This document shows, piece after piece, positions 60,048 through 64,000 of a stretch of DNA of 64,000 bases (position 1 is the stretch's first letter; each line of letters starts with the position of its first letter). Both the position numbers and the translations under genes were made by a program. The DNA is taken from NCBI GenBank assembly GCA_944328495.1, contig CALVHR010000006.1, positions 1 to 64,000 on the forward strand. The letters run 5' to 3'. Below the pieces are notes generated by a model. That model was not told where the DNA came from. It saw only the letters and a list, made by a program, of their open reading frames with translations, and ran no database searches. This stretch comes from an uncultured Clostridia bacterium (lineage in GTDB: Bacteria > Bacillota > Clostridia > Christensenellales > Borkfalkiaceae).

Positions 60048-60881
60048 ATGAAGATCCGTAAGCTTGTATGTGCGGCGGTGGCCGCGGCTGTCCTCGGCAC
60101 GGCGGTGCTGTTTTCGGGGTGCGACCTGTTCAAGTCTTTGGAAGACGAGTGCCTGGAAAAGGCCGCGGGGCTGTGGGGCGTGCTTGACGTCGGCGCAGAG
60201 CAGACCATTGCGCCGGATGCGTCCGTTTCCAATCCCGCGTCGTTCCTTTCCGTTTCGCAATTCATGAAGATCGAAGACCACACCGTCACCATGTACGAAG
60301 GCACCGACCCGCAGTCGCTGAAAACCGTATGGTCGGGCACGTTAAAAAAGGATGTTGCAAGCAGCGGCAGCGTGCGCTTCGATATCGAAGGCGCGGAGAA
60401 TTATGTCGAGATCACGATCAGCCCCAAGCTCAATTACAGCATTTCGTCGCAGGAGCAGGATCCGATCGATACGTCCGCGTCGCTGATGTCGATCGAATTG
60501 CACCGCGGAACGGAAGGGTCGTTTGTCGATGAGAAGCACGTCCTTTACCGCGTGACCGATACTGATGACGTCGCTTCGTATGCGCTGAGCAGCACGCTCG
60601 CGTACATCGAGCCCGAGATCTGGGCGGAGCAGGGGGCGATCACCTTTTACGGGACCTTGACTTCGTTTTCCGTCGGAGAACCCTCCGTTGCCAACGGACT
60701 TTTAAATTGCGGCTCGATGTGCGTCGTGTATGCCGATAAGCAGACGCCGGGGATCTGCGTGCTGGTAAAATTAGGCGGAGGCCCGGACCCTCGGGAAGAT
60801 ACCATAACGTATACCCCCGAAGAATGCATGCTCGTGTATTTGCCGTACGAGGGGATCTCGCTCGACGTTTGGGCAAAATAA
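60048..60881 (+). CDS. Lipoprotein of unknown function
   Basis: This 277-residue protein has a signal peptide ending in FSGC (Cys25). The mature part appears beta-rich, for example TVWSGTLKKDVASSGSVRFD and NYVEITISPKLNYSI, and two-thirds of the way there is a stretch like a lipocalin or stalk domain. I do not recognise a family. The ATG has GGAGGGTAG upstream, and it has its own promoter. It has no link to the ribosomal genes on either side apart from position. Confidence 0.8.
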   Translation: MKIRKLVCAAVAAAVLGTAVLFSGCDLFKSLEDECLEKAAGLWGVLDVGAEQTIAPDASVSNPASFLSVSQFMKIEDHTVTMYEGTDPQSLKTVWSGTLKKDVASSGSVRFDIEGAENYVEITISPKLNYSISSQEQDPIDTSASLMSIELHRGTEGSFVDEKHVLYRVTDTDDVASYALSSTLAYIEPEIWAEQGAITFYGTLTSFSVGEPSVANGLLNCGSMCVVYADKQTPGICVLVKLGGGPDPREDTITYTPEECMLVYLPYEGISLDVWAK

Positions 60882-61032
60882 AAACAGAACCGGATAAAAA
60901 CAGAACGAAACGGGGGAGGACAAGCGTCCTCCCCCGTATGTTTGCAAAGCGCCGCGCCCGCGGAATATCCGCGGGGGCTTGCGTTATTTGGCAAAAAAGG
61001 CGCAAAAAAATTTATTTTTTGCGTTATTTTGT

Positions 61033-61061
61033 TTGACAACCATTGGCCGATATGGTATTAT
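61033..61061 (+). promoter_or_regulatory. Promoter of the S10 operon
   Basis: TTGACA (61033-61038), 17 bases and TATTAT (61056-61061), a strong promoter 250 bases before rpsJ. Confidence 0.88.
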
Positions 61062-61247
61062 ATTTAGGCTGTGTAATAGGGTTGAGGTATGAAGTTACTT
61101 CAATCGCTTTGGGTTGCGAGGATAAATACAGCACAATCGCGCCCTTTGCGAAGATAATTTATACCGACAAATGTGGGGGCTTGACCCCTGCGACTAACCG
61201 GAGTACAGCCATTCAATATTTATATCGAATGGCATTTATTTTTCTGC
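61062..61247 (+). promoter_or_regulatory. S10 operon leader with attenuator-like hairpin
   Basis: The long untranslated leader ends in a 7-bp stem GCCATTC/GAATGGC (61208-61214 with 61227-61233) and a T-rich tail (61234-61245). It is likely to control the operon by attenuation, as ribosomal protein leaders do, but I cannot assign it to a known leader family by eye. Confidence 0.6.
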
Positions 61248-61310
61248 GACACTCCGACACACACGGCTACGTTGACAGAAAGTTAGTATAAAAAACGGAG
61301 GAATCAACAA

Positions 61311-61610
61311 ATGGCAGGACAGAAAATCAGGATCAAACTCGCCGCATACGACCATGAGCTGGTGGATTTGGCGGCGCAGCGTATTGTCGATACGATGCAG
61401 AAATCGGGCGCGAAGATCAGCGGCCCCATCCCTCTGCCCACCGAAAAGGAGATCGTCACCATTCTCCGCTCGCCGCACAAGGACAAGGACAGCCGCGAGC
61501 AGTTCGAGATCCGCACGCACAAGAGGATCATCGACATCTACAGCCCCAATGCGAAGCTGTTGGACAGCGTTCACCTTCCCGCGGGCGTAGACATCAAAAT
61601 CAAACTGTAA
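61311..61610 (+). CDS. rpsJ: Ribosomal protein S10 (uS10)
   Basis: The 99-residue protein is full-length uS10: [60 protein letters not shown] and the C-terminal GVDIKIKL. It also acts as NusE. CGGAGG precedes the ATG. The next gene, rplC, lies 307 bases away, unusually far for this operon. Confidence 0.97.
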   Translation: MAGQKIRIKLAAYDHELVDLAAQRIVDTMQKSGAKISGPIPLPTEKEIVTILRSPHKDKDSREQFEIRTHKRIIDIYSPNAKLLDSVHLPAGVDIKIKL

Positions 61611-61917
61611 AAAATTTTTGAAATAAATCGCTCGCGCAAGGAAAATCACACTTTTCCGCGGCGCACCCCGATTTGCAAAAACTTTTGCTTTTGCAGGAAA
61701 GGTGAACGCGCCGCACATCAAAAAGTGTGCCCTGAAAAAGTGCGGCGCGGAGGAAAACTCCGGGCGACAGCGGCTGTGCCGCGTGCGGCGGGGTTGTCCT
61801 CAAAATCACGAAAAAAAGTTTTATCGGCTTAAAACTTTTTTTGTGAACGGAATGACAAGAAATACTTTGTAAATTCAAGGTATTCGCAATAAAAAATTTA
61901 AGGAGTGAACTTTATCA
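61611..61917 (+). other. Long structured spacer between rpsJ and rplC
   Basis: These 307 bases have no gene. They hold a stem CGCGCCGCAC/GTGCGGCGCG (about 61709-61718 with 61738-61747), a GCAAAA/TTTTGC stem near 61676-61696, and an AT hairpin AAAAAAAGTTTT/AAAACTTTTTTT (61811-61822 with 61831-61842) like a terminator. In most bacteria rpsJ and rplC are nearly adjacent. A second leader or attenuator for the rplC part of the operon is possible. Confidence 0.55.
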
Positions 61918-62553
61918 ATGAATAAAGCAATCATCGGACGCAAAGTCGGAATGACGCAGATTTTCACGCCGGAAGGGAAAGTGATCCCGGTGACGGTCGT
62001 GGAAGCAGGTCCCTGCCCCGTGGTGCAGATCAAGACGGTGGAAAAAGACGGTTACGCCGCTTTAAAGCTGGGTTTTGACGAAACGACGGAAAAGAGGATC
62101 AACAAGCCTGAACTGGGTCAGTTCAAGAAAGCGGGCGTGAAGCCGCAGAAAGTGCTCAAAGAGTTCCGCCTGGCGGATCTGAGCGCATACGAAGTGGGCA
62201 AGGACGTCACGGTGGAGACCTTCAAAGCGGGCGACAAAGTGGACGTTGTCGGCACGAGCAAGGGCCACGGTTTTTCGGGCGTCATCAAAAGATGGAACCA
62301 GCGCCGTCTGAAAGAGACGCACGGTGTCGGCCCTGTGCACAGGGAAGTGGGTTCCATGGGCGCGAACTCGACGCCGAGCAGGGTATTCAAGCAGAAGCAC
62401 ATGCCCGGACAGTACGGTCATGAGAGAGTCACCGTGCAGAACCTGGAAGTGGTAAAGGTTGACGCGGCGAGAAACGCATTGCTCATCAAAGGCGCGATCC
62501 CCGGCCCGAAGGGCAGCATCGTCACTGTGAGCGACAGTGTCAAAGCGAAATAA
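61918..62553 (+). CDS. rplC: Ribosomal protein L3 (uL3)
   Basis: The 211-residue protein has the uL3 markers: [20 protein letters not shown] at the start and [20 protein letters not shown] (about 119-138) with the long extension that reaches the peptidyl-transferase centre, followed by the [19 protein letters not shown] segment. It is one of the first proteins bound to 23S rRNA. AAGGAGTG precedes the ATG. Confidence 0.97.
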   Translation: MNKAIIGRKVGMTQIFTPEGKVIPVTVVEAGPCPVVQIKTVEKDGYAALKLGFDETTEKRINKPELGQFKKAGVKPQKVLKEFRLADLSAYEVGKDVTVETFKAGDKVDVVGTSKGHGFSGVIKRWNQRRLKETHGVGPVHREVGSMGANSTPSRVFKQKHMPGQYGHERVTVQNLEVVKVDAARNALLIKGAIPGPKGSIVTVSDSVKAK

Positions 62554-62567
62554 GGAGATAAGAAGAT

Positions 62568-63194
62568 ATGCCTACCGTAAAAGTATATAAAATGGACGGG
62601 TCGGTCGCGGGCGAAATGCAGCTCTCCGACAAGATCTTCAACGCGGAATACAACGAGCCCCTGATCCATCAGGCGGTCGTGACGCGTTTGGCGAACGAAA
62701 GACAGGGCACGAAAGGCACGCTCACGAGGACGGAAGTCCGCGGCGGCGGTGCGAAGCCTTGGCGCCAGAAGGGTACGGGCCGTGCTCGTCAGGGATCCAT
62801 TCGCGCACCGCAGTGGACGAAGGGCGGCGTGGTATTCGCACCCAAGAGCAGGGATTTCTCCAAAAAGATGAACGTGGAAGCCAAGCGCGGGGCGCTGTTC
62901 TCGGCGCTTTCCAAGAAAGTGGCGGACGGCGAGCTTTTGGTCGTAGACAAGCTGGAAGTGAGCGCGCCCAAGACCAAAGAGATGGTCAAATTCCTTGCGG
63001 CGCTCGGTCTTGACAAGCGCACGGTGCTCGTCATGGATAACGACGATATCAACGTTATTCTTGCGAGCCGCAACATTGAAAAACTCAGCACCCTCCCCGT
63101 CGCGCAGATCAGCACCTATGAAGTGGTTGCGAACAGCAAAGTCGTGCTTACGAAGGGCGCGGTAGAAAAAATCCAGGAGGTCTACGGAGCGTAA
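62568..63194 (+). CDS. rplD: Ribosomal protein L4 (uL4)
   Basis: The 208-residue protein is uL4, with the long loop KPWRQKGTGRARQGSIRAPQ (about 64-83) that lines the exit tunnel and the C-terminal VVANSKVVLTKGAVEKIQEV. In many bacteria L4 represses the S10 operon, so it may act on the leader upstream. AAGGAG precedes the ATG; it ends on the first base of the rplW start. Confidence 0.97.
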   Translation: MPTVKVYKMDGSVAGEMQLSDKIFNAEYNEPLIHQAVVTRLANERQGTKGTLTRTEVRGGGAKPWRQKGTGRARQGSIRAPQWTKGGVVFAPKSRDFSKKMNVEAKRGALFSALSKKVADGELLVVDKLEVSAPKTKEMVKFLAALGLDKRTVLVMDNDDINVILASRNIEKLSTLPVAQISTYEVVANSKVVLTKGAVEKIQEVYGA

Positions 63195-63484
63195 TGAGAG
63201 CGGAAGACATTATCATTAAGCCCATCCTCACCGAGAAAGGGTACGACGGAATCGCGTCGAAGAAGTACACCTTCAAAGTGGCGAAGGGAGCGAACAAAAC
63301 GGAGATCAAACTCGCGGTCGAAAAGCTCTTCGGGGTCGAAGTGGAAAGCGTAAACACGTGCAACGTGCGCGGCAAGCTGAAAAGGATGGGCAGGAACGAA
63401 GGCCTTACATCCTCCTATAAGAAAGCGGTCGTTCAGCTGAAAGCGGACAGCAAACCCATCGAGTATTTCAACTCGCTGTCGTAA
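63194..63484 (+). CDS. rplW: Ribosomal protein L23 (uL23)
   Basis: The 96-residue protein is uL23: IIIKPILTEKGYDGIASKKY at the start and NVRGKLKRMGRNEG in the loop near the exit tunnel, where signal recognition particle and trigger factor dock. It overlaps the L4 gene by one base (TAATG), and AGGAGG lies within the rplD end. Confidence 0.97.
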   Translation: MRAEDIIIKPILTEKGYDGIASKKYTFKVAKGANKTEIKLAVEKLFGVEVESVNTCNVRGKLKRMGRNEGLTSSYKKAVVQLKADSKPIEYFNSLS

Positions 63485-63509
63485 CCTGAGAATCGGAGGA
63501 TTTTGAAAA

Positions 63510-64000
63510 ATGGCTATTAAGAGATATAAACCGACGTCCGCGTCGCGCCGTTTCATGACGGTGCATACCTACGAGGAGATCACGGAGACCAAGCCGGAGA
63601 GAAGCCTTGTCGAGGATATGCGCAAGAGCGGCGGCCGCAACAATGCGGGCAAGATCACGGTGCGTCACATCGGCGGCGGAAACCGCAGGAAATACCGCAT
63701 CATCGACTTCAAGCGGAACAAGGATGACATCCCCGCGAAAGTCAAGAGCATTCAGTACGATCCGAACCGCAGTGCGAACATCGCATTGCTCGTGTACGCG
63801 GACGGCGAAAAGAGATACATCCTCGCGCCTGTGGGGCTGAACGTGGGCGACACCGTGATGAGCGGTGCGAACGCGGACATCAAGGCCGGCAACTGCCTGC
63901 CGTTCGAGAACATTCCCGTCGGTACGATGGTGCACAACATCGAGTTCAAGCCGGGCAAAGGCGGCCAGATCGCCCGCGCGGCAGGGATCTCCGCGCAGCT
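63510..64000 (+). CDS. rplB: Ribosomal protein L2 (uL2), partial at window end
   Basis: The first 163 residues are present: [18 protein letters not shown], the rRNA-binding [20 protein letters not shown] and NAGNCLPF-like segments, up to RAAGISAQ. The rest lies past the window end (the family is about 275 residues). CGGAGG precedes the ATG. It follows rplW in the standard S10 operon order. Confidence 0.95.
   Translation, partial: MAIKRYKPTSASRRFMTVHTYEEITETKPERSLVEDMRKSGGRNNAGKITVRHIGGGNRRKYRIIDFKRNKDDIPAKVKSIQYDPNRSANIALLVYADGEKRYILAPVGLNVGDTVMSGANADIKAGNCLPFENIPVGTMVHNIEFKPGKGGQIARAAGISAQ

Overview
The window reads as part of the chromosome of an anaerobic Bacillota of the class Clostridia, probably an uncultured gut lineage. 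Support: Firmicutes-type promoters and AGGAGG ribosome binding sites, an L27 with the Firmicutes N-terminal extension, an L10 leader, a flavodiiron protein, and many lipoprotein and CUT1 sugar-transport genes. The backbone is GC-rich and densely coded. A block at about 28.9-47.2 kb is visibly AT-richer and carries mobility genes. The exact lineage cannot be fixed from the sequence alone.

Layout. (1) 0.1-6.2 kb: an acetyltransferase; an amino-sugar operon (stand-alone GlmU-type acetyltransferase domain, glmM, glmS); a helical protein; rplU-rpmA behind a leader; a small membrane protein. (2) 6.3-28.2 kb: a glycan-utilisation locus run by a LacI-type regulator. It has two palindromic operators, a substrate-binding lipoprotein with two CUT1 permeases, three lipid-anchored GH43-like enzymes, one cytosolic GH43, a GH2 enzyme, a 1,200-residue lipoprotein with repeated CBM9-like modules, a lipoprotein with X2/Ig/CBM9-like modules, and a second binding protein that is a near copy of the first with two X2 modules fused in front. 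No ATPase is encoded here. The enzyme set suggests arabinose- or xylose-containing plant glycans (inference). (3) 28.3-28.9 kb: tRNA-Val, -Gly, -Cys and -Leu, plus a broken tRNA-Leu.

(4) 28.9-47.2 kb: an integrated accessory region between an intact tRNA-Leu(TAA) and a 3' fragment of another tRNA-Leu(TAA). It holds a MobV relaxase with a candidate oriT, an ABC exporter under a TetR regulator, a Cro/CI repressor coupled to a large serine recombinase, two coupled XRE regulators, and a tyrosine integrase broken by one in-frame TGA. Its cargo is a complete Ugp-like ABC importer flanked by two phosphatase-type enzymes (a likely phosphate-ester scavenging operon) and a RloA/RloB-type ATPase plus TOPRIM-like pair that looks like an anti-phage module. 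(5) 47.3-52.5 kb: a PIG-L deacetylase and SIS isomerase pair, a zinc-dependent phospholipase-C-like protein, a tiny repeat protein and a flavodiiron oxygen/NO reductase.

(6) 52.7-64 kb: rpmG-secE-nusG-rplK-rplA-rplJ-rplL, then a membrane glycosyltransferase / GT2 / GtrA cluster and a lipoprotein where rpoB-rpoC would normally be, then the S10 operon (rpsJ, rplC, rplD, rplW, rplB running off the end) with a leader and an unusual 307-base structured spacer between rpsJ and rplC.

The most interesting parts are the X2-fused duplicate binding protein and its modular surface lipoproteins, the phosphate-ester operon and RloAB pair on the island, the decayed mobility functions (nonsense integrase, relaxase with an ATA where ATG is expected), and the structured rpsJ-rplC spacer.
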